Source: Roseiarcus fermentans (GTDB lineage: Bacteria > Pseudomonadota > Alphaproteobacteria > Rhizobiales > Beijerinckiaceae). From it: 64,000 nt of DNA. Where the stretch lies: contig NZ_QNRK01000022.1 in the NCBI RefSeq assembly GCF_003315135.1, forward strand, positions 1 through 64,000, read 5' to 3'. Every line of letters starts with the position of its first letter. The first letter of the stretch is position 1. This document shows, piece by piece, positions 29,868 to 39,717 of this stretch. Both the position numbers and the translations under genes were made by a program. The notes beneath the pieces were generated by a model. It was not told the DNA's origin. It saw only the letters and a program-made list of their open reading frames with translations, and ran no database searches.

Positions 29868-29992
29868 CTTGTCCCGAGAGTGTGCGGTGAGAGGAAGCGC
29901 GACTTAAGGGGATTCGGGCGGGCGGCGCAACGTCGGCGTGCGCATGCTCTCGGTCTTGTGAGCAGCGTCAGGCGGGCTGTCCAGGAGCGGAT

Positions 29993-31150
29993 ATGATCGA
30001 ACCGGCCCGTTCGCGGACAATCGCCTCGTCGCTCGCGCTCAAGGCGCGCGCGCTCGGCTTCGACGTCTGCCGCGTCGCGTCCGCCGAGCCGCCGCCCGAG
30101 ATGGCCGGGCGGCTGGCGGCGTGGCTCGGCGCGGGCGCGCACGGCGAGATGGCGTGGATGGCGGACACGGCCGAGCGGCGCAGCGATCCGCGCGCCCTGA
30201 TGGGAGACGCGAAGAGCCTGGTGATGCTCGGGCTGAACTATGGGCCGGAGGAGGATCCGCTGGCCGCGACCCGGCGGCGCGACCGCGGCGCGATCTCGGT
30301 CTACGCCCGCCATCGCGACTACCACGATGTCGTCAAGGGCAAGCTGAAGGCGCTCGCGGCGCATCTCGCAGCCGCCGCGCGGCCGGAAAAGCCCGACGTC
30401 AAGGTGTTCGTCGACACCGCGCCCTTGATGGAGAAGCCGTTCGCCGCCCGCGCCGGGATCGGCTGGCAGGGCAAGCACACCAACCTCGTGTCGCGCCGGT
30501 TCGGCTCCTGGCTGTTCCTCGGCGCGATCCTGACCAACCTCGACCTCGAACCGGACGCGCCGGAGCGCGACCATTGCGGAACCTGCCGCGCCTGCCTCGA
30601 CGCCTGTCCGACCGGCGCCTTTCCCGCGCCCTACCGGCTCGACGCCAGGCGGTGCGTGTCCTACCTGACGATCGAGCTCAAGGGACCGATTCCGCCCGAG
30701 CTGAGGGCCGCGATCGGCAACCGCATCTACGGCTGCGACGACTGTCTGGCCGCCTGCCCGTGGAACCGGTTCGCCGAGGCCGGACGCGAGGCGAAACTCG
30801 CGGCCCGCGCGGACCTGAACGCGCCGCCGCTCGCGGAGCTGGCCCGCCTCGACGACGCGGCGTTCCGGGCACGCTTCGCCGGCTCCCCGATCAAGCGGAT
30901 CGGGCGCGCCCGATTCGTGCGCAACGTGCTGATCGCGATCGGCAACTCGGGCGACGCCGAACTCATCGTCGCGGCGCGGGAACGGCTCGACGACGACGCT
31001 CCGATCGTGCGCGGCGCCGCTGTCTGGGCGCTCGCGCGTCTCGTGTCTGGACCGGAGTTCGCCGCCGTCGCGGACGCGAGGGCGAGGGACGAGCCGGATG
31101 TCGGGGTCGCGCAGGAATGGCGCTCAGGCCTCGGCGCGTCCGACCGGTGA
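29993..31150 (+). CDS. queG: Epoxyqueuosine reductase QueG
   Basis: A 385-aa cytoplasmic cobalamin-dependent iron-sulfur enzyme that performs the last step of queuosine synthesis in tRNA. Two ferredoxin-like 4Fe-4S motifs are present: [16 protein letters not shown] and [13 protein letters not shown]. The N-terminal cobalamin-binding part ([44 protein letters not shown]) and C-terminal HEAT repeats ([15 protein letters not shown]) are complete. AGGAGCGGAT precedes the ATG at 29993. It is divergent from crcB. Confidence 0.94.
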   Translation: MIEPARSRTIASSLALKARALGFDVCRVASAEPPPEMAGRLAAWLGAGAHGEMAWMADTAERRSDPRALMGDAKSLVMLGLNYGPEEDPLAATRRRDRGAISVYARHRDYHDVVKGKLKALAAHLAAAARPEKPDVKVFVDTAPLMEKPFAARAGIGWQGKHTNLVSRRFGSWLFLGAILTNLDLEPDAPERDHCGTCRACLDACPTGAFPAPYRLDARRCVSYLTIELKGPIPPELRAAIGNRIYGCDDCLAACPWNRFAEAGREAKLAARADLNAPPLAELARLDDAAFRARFAGSPIKRIGRARFVRNVLIAIGNSGDAELIVAARERLDDDAPIVRGAAVWALARLVSGPEFAAVADARARDEPDVGVAQEWRSGLGASDR

Positions 31151-31188
31151 TCGTTCCCCCCGCCCTCGTATCGACCTTGTCGCGCCGG

Positions 31189-31377
31189 CTAGTTCGTGGC
31201 GGTCGCTACGCTTTCGTGCCTCAGTTTCTCGATTTGGTCTTTGAGGGCGAGTTTCTTGACTTTCAGTTCATGGACCCTGATGTCGTCGGCCGCTGGATGA
31301 CTTTCTTCGGCAAGGATCGCTTCTTCAATCGCTTGATGACGGCGCACCAGCTCATTGAGATGCGATTCAATCGACAT
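31189..31377 (-). CDS. DUF465 (YdcH-like) coiled-coil protein
   Basis: A 62-aa helical protein of the DUF465/YdcH family: MSIESHLNELVRRHQAIEEA, then HELKVKKLALKDQIEKLRH. Two antiparallel helices with heptad-like leucines are expected. Function unknown. It is convergent with queG, and a second DUF465 gene lies 230 bp away on the other strand. Confidence 0.85.
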   Translation of the reverse strand: MSIESHLNELVRRHQAIEEAILAEESHPAADDIRVHELKVKKLALKDQIEKLRHESVATATN

Positions 31378-31603
31378 GGAACTGCTCCATCTTACCCAAA
31401 ACGACAGGAGTGTGACACAAGCGCCGAGGCGCGCAAGCCGGAAAATGGCGTGCGATGGGTCAAATTTCCGACTTCGGGTGAGCGGCGTTGACGCGCCGGC
31501 AGCGCGGTTGCGTCAGCCTTGCCACCGCCCGCGGTCGCGCTCATAGTCGGGGCCGAGCCCGCGCGCGCGCCGTGCGCGGCAGGGTTTTTGTCGTGGTGGG
31601 ACG

Positions 31604-31825
31604 ATGGACCGGGAGTTGAAGGAGGAGGAGCGCGCCGCCCTTGTCAACCAGATCGAGCGGCTGCGCGAGGAGCATCGCGATCTCGACGCGGCGATCGAGG
31701 CGCTGAGCGACGCCGGAGGGGCGGCCGACCGGCTTCAGCTTCAGCGCCTGAAGAAGCGCAAGCTGATGCTGCGCGACAAGCTCGTGCTGCTCGAGGACGA
31801 TCTGACGCCCGACATCATCGCCTGA
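31604..31825 (+). CDS. DUF465 (YdcH-like) coiled-coil protein
   Basis: A 73-aa paralogue of the preceding small protein, with NQIERLREEHRDLDAAIEAL and QLQRLKKRKLMLRDKLVLLE; the final helix matches the KKxxLKDxIxxLE pattern of DUF465. It is followed 29 bases later by a chaB-like gene, probably in one transcript. The ribosome binding site is weak. Function unknown. Confidence 0.82.
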   Translation: MDRELKEEERAALVNQIERLREEHRDLDAAIEALSDAGGAADRLQLQRLKKRKLMLRDKLVLLEDDLTPDIIA

Positions 31826-31854
31826 AGACGGTCCCCGCCGGGGCAGGAGGGAGC

Positions 31855-32064
31855 ATGCCGTACCGGGTCAACGCCGATCTGCCGCCGTCGGTGCGGGATC
31901 ACCTCCCGCCGCACGCGCAGGACATTTTTCGCGAGGCGTTCAACGCGGCCTATGCGGCGCACGAGAACGATCCGCGCCAGGAGGAGGCGGCGTTCCGCAT
32001 CGCCTGGGCGGCGGTGAAGCGGGTTTACGAGAAGATCGGCGGCGAATGGGCGGCGAAGGAATGA
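31855..32064 (+). CDS. ChaB family protein
   Basis: A 69-aa protein with the ChaB fold (MPYRVNADLPPSVRDHLPPH, IFREAFNAAYAAH, EEAAFRIAWAAVKRVYEKIG). ChaB was named as a regulator of the ChaA cation antiporter, and the fold is a small helical bundle with a beta hairpin. No chaA is nearby. It starts behind GGCAGGAGGGAGC, a strong ribosome binding site, and sits between DUF465 and the hydrolase-GNAT gene. Confidence 0.88.
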   Translation: MPYRVNADLPPSVRDHLPPHAQDIFREAFNAAYAAHENDPRQEEAAFRIAWAAVKRVYEKIGGEWAAKE

Positions 32065-32104
32065 GCCTGGCCCGTTCCGGCGCGGCGCCTGCGAAAGCGC
32101 CGCG

Positions 32105-33517
32105 ATGACGCACAAGACCATCGACGCCGGCCCCCTGCGCATCGCCTATGCCGAGCATGGGCCGGCCGACGGCTGGCCGTGCATCCTCGGCCATGGCTTC
32201 CCCTACGACGTTCACGCCTATGACGCGGTCGCCCCGATCCTCGCCGAGGCGGGGGCGCGCGCAATCGTCCCGTACCTGCGCGGCTTCGGGCCGACCCGCT
32301 TCCTGTCGTCCGAGGCGCCGCGCTCGGGCGAACAGGCGGCGCTCGGCGCCGATCTTCTCGCCCTCATGGAGGCGCTCGGGATCGAGCGCGCGGCGCTCGC
32401 CGGCTACGACTGGGGCGGACGCGCCGCCTGCGTCGTCTCGGCGCTGTGGCCGGAGCGCGTCGAGGCGCTCGTTTCCGGCGCCGCCTACACCATCCAGAAT
32501 ATCGCCCGGGCGATGGAGCCGGCGGCGCCGGAGCTGGAAGCCGCGCTGTGGTACCAGTATTATTTCCACAGCGAGCGCGGCCGGATCGGCCTGACGAAGG
32601 ACCGGCGCGGGATCGCCCGACTGTTGTGGCGGACGTGGTCGCCGACCTGGGCCTTCGACGACGCGACCTTCGACCGTACCGCCGAGGCCTTCTACTGCCC
32701 TGATTTCGTGGACGTGGTCGTTCACTCCTACCGCCATCGCTACGGGCTGGCGGAGGGCGACCCGGCCTATGCCGACATCGAGCGGCGGCTCGCGACCCAG
32801 CCGCCGATTCGCGTCCCGACGGTTACGATCGACGGCGAACGGGACGGCGTGAATTTCGGGACCGCGCATCACGCGCGGAAATTCCTGGGCGCTCACGAGC
32901 ACCGGTTCCTGGCCGATACCGGCCACAATCTGCCGCAGGAACGGCCGCGGGCGTTTGCGCAAGCCGTGCTCGACGCGCGCGCGATGGCGCTCGCGGGCGG
33001 GGCCGCGCCGCTTCTCGTCCGCGACGCGCGGCCGGACGAGTTCGAAGCGATCGGCGCTCTGATGGTCGCGGCCTGTTCGGGGCTGGACGGGTTTCCGAAG
33101 CCCGAAACGCAGCCGGACACTTACCGGACGCTGGCGAACGTCGGCGAGCAGACCGAAACGCCCGGCGCGCGCCTGCTCGTCGCGCTGGACGGGGATCGGC
33201 TCGCGGGCGCCGTGGTCCTCACCGCCGACATCGCGGCGCATGGTTCGGGAGCGACGGCCGCCACGCAACCGGACGCCGCCGGCTTCCGCTTCCTCGCGGT
33301 CGATCCGGAGTTCAGGGGCCGGGGACTCGCCAAGGCGCTGGTCGAGCGCTGCGTGGACCTCGCCAGGGCGCAGGGTTGCGCGCGCCTCGTCATCCACGCG
33401 ACCGACGCGATGAAGGCCGCGCGGGCCATTTGTGTCGCGCGCGGCTTCGAACGCGCTCCGGACCTCGACTTCGTGGACGGTTGGACGCCGGCGTACGGGT
33501 TCCGGCTGCCGCTTTGA
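32105..33517 (+). CDS. Fusion: alpha/beta hydrolase plus GNAT acetyltransferase
   Basis: A 470-aa two-domain protein. Residues about 1-295 are an epoxide-hydrolase-like alpha/beta hydrolase: GHGFPYDVHAYD, nucleophile Asp in AGYDWGGRAA, cap region WYQYYFHSERGRIGLTKDRR, and GHNLPQERP near its end. Residues about 300-470 are a GNAT domain: RDARPDEFEAIGALM at the N-terminus, GFRFLAVDPEFRGRGLAKAL as the acetyl-CoA loop and AICVARGFERAPDLDFVDGW at the C-terminus. The reading frame is continuous with no stop or shift between the parts. A joint role is unknown; the fusion suggests hydrolysis and acetylation (or CoA-ester handling) of one compound. Confidence 0.85.
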   Translation: MTHKTIDAGPLRIAYAEHGPADGWPCILGHGFPYDVHAYDAVAPILAEAGARAIVPYLRGFGPTRFLSSEAPRSGEQAALGADLLALMEALGIERAALAGYDWGGRAACVVSALWPERVEALVSGAAYTIQNIARAMEPAAPELEAALWYQYYFHSERGRIGLTKDRRGIARLLWRTWSPTWAFDDATFDRTAEAFYCPDFVDVVVHSYRHRYGLAEGDPAYADIERRLATQPPIRVPTVTIDGERDGVNFGTAHHARKFLGAHEHRFLADTGHNLPQERPRAFAQAVLDARAMALAGGAAPLLVRDARPDEFEAIGALMVAACSGLDGFPKPETQPDTYRTLANVGEQTETPGARLLVALDGDRLAGAVVLTADIAAHGSGATAATQPDAAGFRFLAVDPEFRGRGLAKALVERCVDLARAQGCARLVIHATDAMKAARAICVARGFERAPDLDFVDGWTPAYGFRLPL

Positions 33518-33640
33518 AGCGCCATGCGCGGCGGACGGATGCCGCTCTGGGCCCTCTGCACACGGCCGTCGCGACCGGCGAAGTCGTCGCCCGGCGGAGT
33601 TCACGGTGGATCGTCGAAAAACTGTTCGGTCGTTTTGCAG

Positions 33641-33659
33641 TTTCTTTGGAACAGAAACG
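33641..33659. promoter_or_regulatory. Candidate operator dyad upstream of the Nramp gene
   Basis: GTTTCT and AGAAAC form perfect 6-bp arms around a 7-nt spacer, 46 bases before the ATG at 33705. Metal-responsive regulators of mntH genes bind AT-rich dyads, but this site does not match a known box, so the assignment is weak. Confidence 0.3.
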
Positions 33660-33704
33660 CGCTTCCCGCGTTTTCGTGAAGACGATGTTCATCTGGATCC
33701 GATC

Positions 33705-34988
33705 ATGACAACGCCCGTCCATGTCGAACAACGGGCGTGGCCGCGCTTACGCGATGTCATGGGTCCCGGACTGATCACGGGCGCTTCCGACGACGACCCC
33801 AGCGGCATCGCCACCTATTCCCAGGCGGGCGCGCAGTTCGGCTACGCCGTCACGTGGACGCTTGTGCTGACCTATCCGTTGATGTGCGCGATCCAACTGA
33901 TCAGCGCGCACGTCGGCCGGGTCACCGGTCGCGGACTCGCCGGAAACCTTCGCCGCCACCATCCGGCCTGGCTGCTCCATCCGCTCGTCGGAATGCTCGT
34001 CATCGCCAACACCATCAACCTCGGCGCCGACCTCGGCGCGATGGCGGCGGCGCTGCACCTGCTGATCGCCGGCCCGACGGCGCTCTATGTCGTCGCCTTC
34101 GCGTTCGTCACCGTCGTCGCCGAGGTCTTCGTCCGATACGACCGATATGCTTCGATTTTGCGGTGGCTGACACTTTCGCTCTTCGCCTATGTCGGAACGG
34201 TGTTCGTTGTCGGCGTCCCGTGGTGGAGCGTGGCGAAGAGCCTCGTCCTGCCGCACATCAGCCTCGACGGCGGCTACCTCACGGTCATTGTTGCGGTTTT
34301 CGGGACGACCATCAGCCCCTATCTTTTCTTCTGGCAGGCCGGCGAGGAAGTCGAAAATGAAAAGGAGGACCCCGCCGCCAAGCCGCTGATCAGGGCGCCG
34401 GAGCAAGCGCCGGCCGAAATGGCCCGAATGCAGATCGATACGCTGGTGGGAATGGGATTTTCGAACCTGATCGCGTTGTTCATCATGCTCACGACCGCGG
34501 CGACGCTGCATGCTCATGGCGTCACCGACATTCAGACCTCGTCGCAGGCCGCCGAGGCGCTGCGTCCCATCGCCGGCCGGTTCGCCTTCACCGTCTTCGC
34601 GCTCGGCGTCATCGGGACCGGGCTGCTGGCGGTCCCGGTGCTGGCGGGGAGCGCCGCCTACGCTGTCGGCGAGGCGCTGGGGTGGCGGGTGGGATTGACG
34701 AAGCGCCCCGGACGCGCGCGCGCCTTCTATGGCGTGATCGCCCTGGCGACTCTGGTCGGCGCAGCGCTGAACCTCACGCCGCTCGATCCCATCAAGGCCT
34801 TGTTCTGGAGCGCGGTGATCAACGGCGTGGCCGCGGTTCCCATCATGGTCATGATCATGCTGATGGCCTCGCGACCAAAGGTCATGGGCCCATTCGCCCT
34901 GGGACCGGTCCTCAAGGCCGTCGGGTGGCTCGCCACCGCCGTGATGGGGCTCGCCGCGATCGGCATGTTCGCAACCCTCGGCGGTTGA
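33705..34988 (+). CDS. Nramp-family divalent metal transporter, atypical TM1/TM6
   Basis: A 427-aa inner-membrane protein with about 11 helices. TM1 carries [20 protein letters not shown], the Nramp region in which classical proteins have DPGN. TM6 reads [15 protein letters not shown], lacking the MPH motif whose Met binds Mn2+/Fe2+. An acidic insert ([12 protein letters not shown]) follows. The family is clear, but the substituted binding site makes Mn2+ uptake uncertain; related proteins with changed sites transport Mg2+ or other ions. No neighbouring gene fixes the substrate. A frame extension upstream of 33705 is not conserved. Confidence 0.85.
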   Translation: MTTPVHVEQRAWPRLRDVMGPGLITGASDDDPSGIATYSQAGAQFGYAVTWTLVLTYPLMCAIQLISAHVGRVTGRGLAGNLRRHHPAWLLHPLVGMLVIANTINLGADLGAMAAALHLLIAGPTALYVVAFAFVTVVAEVFVRYDRYASILRWLTLSLFAYVGTVFVVGVPWWSVAKSLVLPHISLDGGYLTVIVAVFGTTISPYLFFWQAGEEVENEKEDPAAKPLIRAPEQAPAEMARMQIDTLVGMGFSNLIALFIMLTTAATLHAHGVTDIQTSSQAAEALRPIAGRFAFTVFALGVIGTGLLAVPVLAGSAAYAVGEALGWRVGLTKRPGRARAFYGVIALATLVGAALNLTPLDPIKALFWSAVINGVAAVPIMVMIMLMASRPKVMGPFALGPVLKAVGWLATAVMGLAAIGMFATLGG

Positions 34989-35031
34989 CGATCCGCCAGC
35001 GACGCCAAGGGTTACCGCGGGATCAAAACGT

Positions 35032-35046
35032 CCGGGCGGGGCCCGG
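35032..35046. terminator. Short hairpin between convergent genes
   Basis: CCGGGC and GCCCGG pair perfectly around a GGG loop in the 63-bp space between the Nramp gene (plus) and xylG (minus). It may end one or both transcripts; there is no T-run. Confidence 0.35.
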
Positions 35047-35051
35047 GGCTA

Positions 35052-35837
35052 TCACCCCTGCATCGCGCCCGGGCCGGGCAGCGCGCCGGGCGGACACTTG
35101 CCCAGAATGATCATGCCCAGAACCTCGTCCTTGGTCATGTCGCTGACCCGGCCCGAGCCGACCACCTGGCCGTTCTTCATCACCGTCACCCGGTCGGCGA
35201 GGTCGAACACGTCGTGGATGTCGTGGCTGATCAGGAAGATGCCGATGCCGTCGGACTTGAGCTGCTTGACCAGTTCGCCGACCTGCGCCGTCTCGGCCGG
35301 CCCGAGCGCCGCGGTCGGCTCGTCCATGATCAGGATGCGGGCGTTGAAGTGGATCGCGCGGGCGATCGCGACCGACTGGCGCTGGCCGCCGGAGAGCGCG
35401 ATCACCGGCTCCTTGAAGCGGCGGAAGTTGGGGTTCAGCCGCCCCATCACCTTGCGCGCTTCCGCTTCCATCGAGGCGTCGTCGAGCGTGCCCCAGCGGG
35501 TGAGCAGCTCGCGGCCGAGATAGAGATTCGACGCCGCATCGACGTTGTCGGCGAGGGCGAGGGCCTGGTAGACCGTCTCGATGCCGTAGCTCTTGGCGTC
35601 GCGCGGGTTCGAGATGTGGGCCTCTTCCCCGTTGACGAAGATCTGCCCGGCGTCGCGCTTGTAGGCGCCGGACAGAATCTTGATCAGGCAGGATTTTCCG
35701 GCGCCGTTGTGGCCGAGCAGACCCACCACCTCGCCGGGGTAGAGGTCGATGTAGGCGTGGTCGACGGCTTTCACGCCGCCGAAGGCGATCGAGATGTCCT
35801 TCATCTCGATGAGCGGGGTGCGGACCTGAGCGTCCAT
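35052..35837 (-). CDS. xylG: Sugar ABC transporter ATP-binding protein (xylose type)
   Basis: A 261-aa single-domain ATPase: Walker [14 protein letters not shown]-loop [10 protein letters not shown], signature [15 protein letters not shown], Walker [13 protein letters not shown] and H-loop ISHDIHDV. E. coli XylG carries two fused ABC domains; this one has a single domain, like FrcA-type ATPases in rhizobia, and would form a homodimer on the permease. It is 3 bases downstream of xylH and last in the xylFHG run. Confidence 0.85.
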   Translation of the reverse strand: MDAQVRTPLIEMKDISIAFGGVKAVDHAYIDLYPGEVVGLLGHNGAGKSCLIKILSGAYKRDAGQIFVNGEEAHISNPRDAKSYGIETVYQALALADNVDAASNLYLGRELLTRWGTLDDASMEAEARKVMGRLNPNFRRFKEPVIALSGGQRQSVAIARAIHFNARILIMDEPTAALGPAETAQVGELVKQLKSDGIGIFLISHDIHDVFDLADRVTVMKNGQVVGSGRVSDMTKDEVLGMIILGKCPPGALPGPGAMQG

Positions 35838-35840
35838 GAC

Positions 35841-37166
<1,326 letters not shown>

Positions 37167-37236
37167 GGGCACTCCCTTTTTTTGGTTCTCGTTTCGGCGC
37201 CCCTCGCGCGGGAGCGGCGCCATCGCCTCGAGAGAC

Positions 37237-37264
37237 GGCCGCGCCGGAAACAACCGGCGCGGCC
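37237..37264 (-). terminator. Stem-loop between xylF and xylH
   Basis: An 11-bp perfect stem (GGCCGCGCCGG/CCGGCGCGGCC) with loop AAACAA lies 37 bases after the xylF stop. Hairpins at this place in binding-protein operons commonly stabilise the first cistron or terminate part of the transcripts, giving more binding protein than permease. No T-run is present. Confidence 0.55.
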
Positions 37265-37300
37265 TCGTTCGGTTTCACCCCGGGGAGGGGCGGCTCGACC

Positions 37301-38350
37301 TCAGTCGCAGAACTTGACCGTGCCGGGCTTCACGCCGGCGCACACCTCGGCCTTGGTGATCCACCCCTTGTCGACGATGACGTCGAGGTTGTCGCGGGTG
37401 ACCGGGAGCGGGGTCAGCAGGATGCTGTCGAGCTTGACGTGGTTCGGGCCGCCGGAGAACGGCTTCACGCCTTCGATGTCGGCGCGCTTCTTGCCCTTGG
37501 CGAGGTCGAGAGCGGCCTGGGCGGAGACATGGCCGAGGTCGCGCGCGTCCTTCCAGATCGACACGGTCTGGGTGCCGAGCGCCACGCGGTTGATCGCCGC
37601 GTGGTCGCCGTCCTGTCCGGTCACCGGCACGGAGCCGGCCATGCCCTGCGCCGCGAGCGCCGCGACGACGCCGCCCGCCATGCCGTCGTTCTCGGCCACG
37701 ACCGCGTCGACCTTGTTGTTGTTCTTGGTGAGGATCTGCTCCATTTCCTTCTGGGCGTTGTCGGGCTTCCAGCCGTCGGTGTAGGTCTGACCGACGTCCT
37801 TGATCTTGCCGGCGTCCATGGCGGGCTTCAGCACTTCCGTGATGCCGGAGAACAGGAAGTCGGCGTTGGCGTCGCCCTTGTCGCCCTTGATGAAGGCGTA
37901 GTTGCCGGCGGGCTTGGCCGCCTCGATCGCCTTGCCCATCATGCGGCCGACGCCGATGTTGTCGAAGGTGATGTAGAGAACGTTCGGGTTCTCGATCAGG
38001 CGGTCGTAGGCGATCACCGGAATGCCTTCGTCGGCCGCCTTCTTGACCGCCGGCAGGATCGCCTTGTTGTCCATCGCCAGGATCAGGAGCACGTCCGCGC
38101 CCTTGGAGATCAGGCTCTCGACGTCCGTGAGCTGCTTGGCGGGCGAGGCCTGGGCGTCGGCCGAGATGTATTTCGCCCCCGCCTTGTCGAGCACCGCCTT
38201 GATCGCCGCCTCGTCGGTCTTCCAGCGCTCTTCCTGGAAGTTCGACCAGGAGACGCCGACCGTCACGTCCTTCGCCGACGCGGCGAAGGCCATCGCGCTC
38301 GCGGACGCGAGCAGCGCCGCCCCGATCGCAAGCTTGGCTACAACTTTCAT
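37301..38350 (-). CDS. xylF: D-xylose-type periplasmic binding protein
   Basis: A 349-aa protein with a signal peptide ([20 protein letters not shown]) and a type-I periplasmic-binding fold. It tracks E. coli XylF closely: [91 protein letters not shown] and [29 protein letters not shown] before the ATG is a strong ribosome binding site. It leads the importer operon and is preceded by a lacI-type gene on the same strand. Xylose is the likeliest ligand; other pentoses cannot be excluded. Confidence 0.9.
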   Translation of the reverse strand: MKVVAKLAIGAALLASASAMAFAASAKDVTVGVSWSNFQEERWKTDEAAIKAVLDKAGAKYISADAQASPAKQLTDVESLISKGADVLLILAMDNKAILPAVKKAADEGIPVIAYDRLIENPNVLYITFDNIGVGRMMGKAIEAAKPAGNYAFIKGDKGDANADFLFSGITEVLKPAMDAGKIKDVGQTYTDGWKPDNAQKEMEQILTKNNNKVDAVVAENDGMAGGVVAALAAQGMAGSVPVTGQDGDHAAINRVALGTQTVSIWKDARDLGHVSAQAALDLAKGKKRADIEGVKPFSGGPNHVKLDSILLTPLPVTRDNLDVIVDKGWITKAEVCAGVKPGTVKFCD

Positions 38351-38376
38351 GTCTTTCCTCCACTGGAGGCCGGCGC

Positions 38377-38398
38377 GAGAACCCGAGTTCGGGGTCTC
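38377..38398. promoter_or_regulatory. Candidate operator in the xylF leader
   Basis: GAGAACCCGA and TCGGGGTCTC form a dyad (9 of 10 arm positions match) around GT, 27 bases upstream of the xylF start and next to the lacI-type gene. It is the best candidate site for the local regulator, though it lacks the central CG typical of LacI operators. Confidence 0.4.
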
Positions 38399-38525
38399 GT
38401 CGACGGCCGGTTAAAGCTCTTGGACCGCTGTCTTACCGGGCGATCGTGCGGGATCGCGACACTAACCGCCGAGGCGACGCCGGCGCAACCATCCCCCGGA
38501 CGTTTGACCCGGCTCGGCGACGGGC

Positions 38526-39557
38526 TCATGGCAGATTGTCCCGCATCACGATTTCGACGCGAATCTTTTCCTGTTCGGCCAGGATCGGCTCGCGGCGCGC
38601 GAGCGACAGCAGGACCCGCATCGCCGAGCGCGCCTCGTGGCCGGGGTCCTGCACGATCACCGCGTCGATCGCGCCGCGCAGCAGGCCGCGGCGGGTGACC
38701 GGGGTCAGGTCGTGGGCGACGACGACCACTTCGCCCTCGCGGCCGGAGTCGGCGAGCGCCTTCATCACCCCGGGCGTTCCGGCGCCGACGTTGTAGAGCC
38801 CGATCAAGTCAGGATGATCGGCGAGCAACCTCGCCGTGAGGGTCTCGTTCGCCTCATCGCGGTCGCCGCCCTCGACCGGGGCGAGCGCGGACAGGTTCGG
38901 ATATTCGAGGCCCGTCACCTGATGGAAGCCGAACGCCCGCTCGGCGTGGTCGCGCAGCGACTGGGACCCGGCGACGACCCCGACCTCGCCCATGCGGCCG
39001 CAGGCGAACCGGCCGATCAGCGATCCGGCGGTGCGGCCGGCGGCGACGTTGTCGATCCCGACATAGTGATGGCGGCGCGAGCCCGGCACGTCGGAGACGA
39101 GCGTCACGACATGCGTCCCGGCGGCGACGAGATCGTCGATCGCGGCCCTCACGCTCTGATGGTCGAGCGCCACCACGGCGACGCCGTCGTAGCGTCCGGC
39201 CAGCGATTCCAGGGTTTCCGCCAGCGCCGCCGGATTGAAGACGTCGGCTCTGATGGTCTCGGCGCTGGCGCGCCGGGCGTTGAGCCATGCGCTCATGTCG
39301 CCGACGGCGGCGACGATCGCCTGCATGAAGAGGTTGCCCCCGTCCGGGACGACGACGGCGAACCGGCTCGTGCGCCGGCGCGCGAGATCGGCCGCCGCGG
39401 AGGACGGATGGAACCCGTGACGGGCGATGGTCTCGCGGACCCGTCGCGCCGTATCGTCGCGCACGCCGGCGCGACCGTGCAGAACGCGGTCGAGGGTCGC
39501 CACGCTCACTCCAGCCTCCCGAGCAATGTCCTTCAGTGTGAGGTGGCCTGCCGCCAT
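38526..39557 (-). CDS. LacI family transcriptional regulator
   Basis: A 343-aa repressor-type protein. The HTH and hinge (TLKDIAREAGVSVATLDRVL, HGRAGVRDDTARRVRETI) lie at the N-terminus, followed by a periplasmic-binding-like ligand domain (RFAVVVPDGGNLFMQAIVAA, IDNVAAGRTAGSLIGR, GLYNVGAGTPGVMKAL). The ATG at 39557 is preceded by GGGGAAT; a longer start at 39584 has no ribosome binding site. It lies 175 bp upstream of xylF on the same strand and is divergent from the di-haem gene, so local control of the xylose importer is inferred. Confidence 0.88.
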   Translation of the reverse strand: MAAGHLTLKDIAREAGVSVATLDRVLHGRAGVRDDTARRVRETIARHGFHPSSAAADLARRRTSRFAVVVPDGGNLFMQAIVAAVGDMSAWLNARRASAETIRADVFNPAALAETLESLAGRYDGVAVVALDHQSVRAAIDDLVAAGTHVVTLVSDVPGSRRHHYVGIDNVAAGRTAGSLIGRFACGRMGEVGVVAGSQSLRDHAERAFGFHQVTGLEYPNLSALAPVEGGDRDEANETLTARLLADHPDLIGLYNVGAGTPGVMKALADSGREGEVVVVAHDLTPVTRRGLLRGAIDAVIVQDPGHEARSAMRVLLSLARREPILAEQEKIRVEIVMRDNLP

Positions 39558-39717
39558 ATTCCCCTGCTCTTCGTCGCGTTTCATAGCAATCGCCGCTGAG
39601 GTGCGCAACTCAGAACTCGAGCGGGGCAGCGAATTGCGCTTGCGGGCGCGCGGCGGAACGTGACAAACAGGGTCCAACGGGACAACGATCCGCCGCGTCA
39701 ACGGCGAGGCGAGGGAC

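Noticed and set aside
29868-29992. Fluoride riboswitch upstream of crcB
   Set aside because: The conserved fluoride aptamer segments are not found on the minus strand before the crcB ATG.
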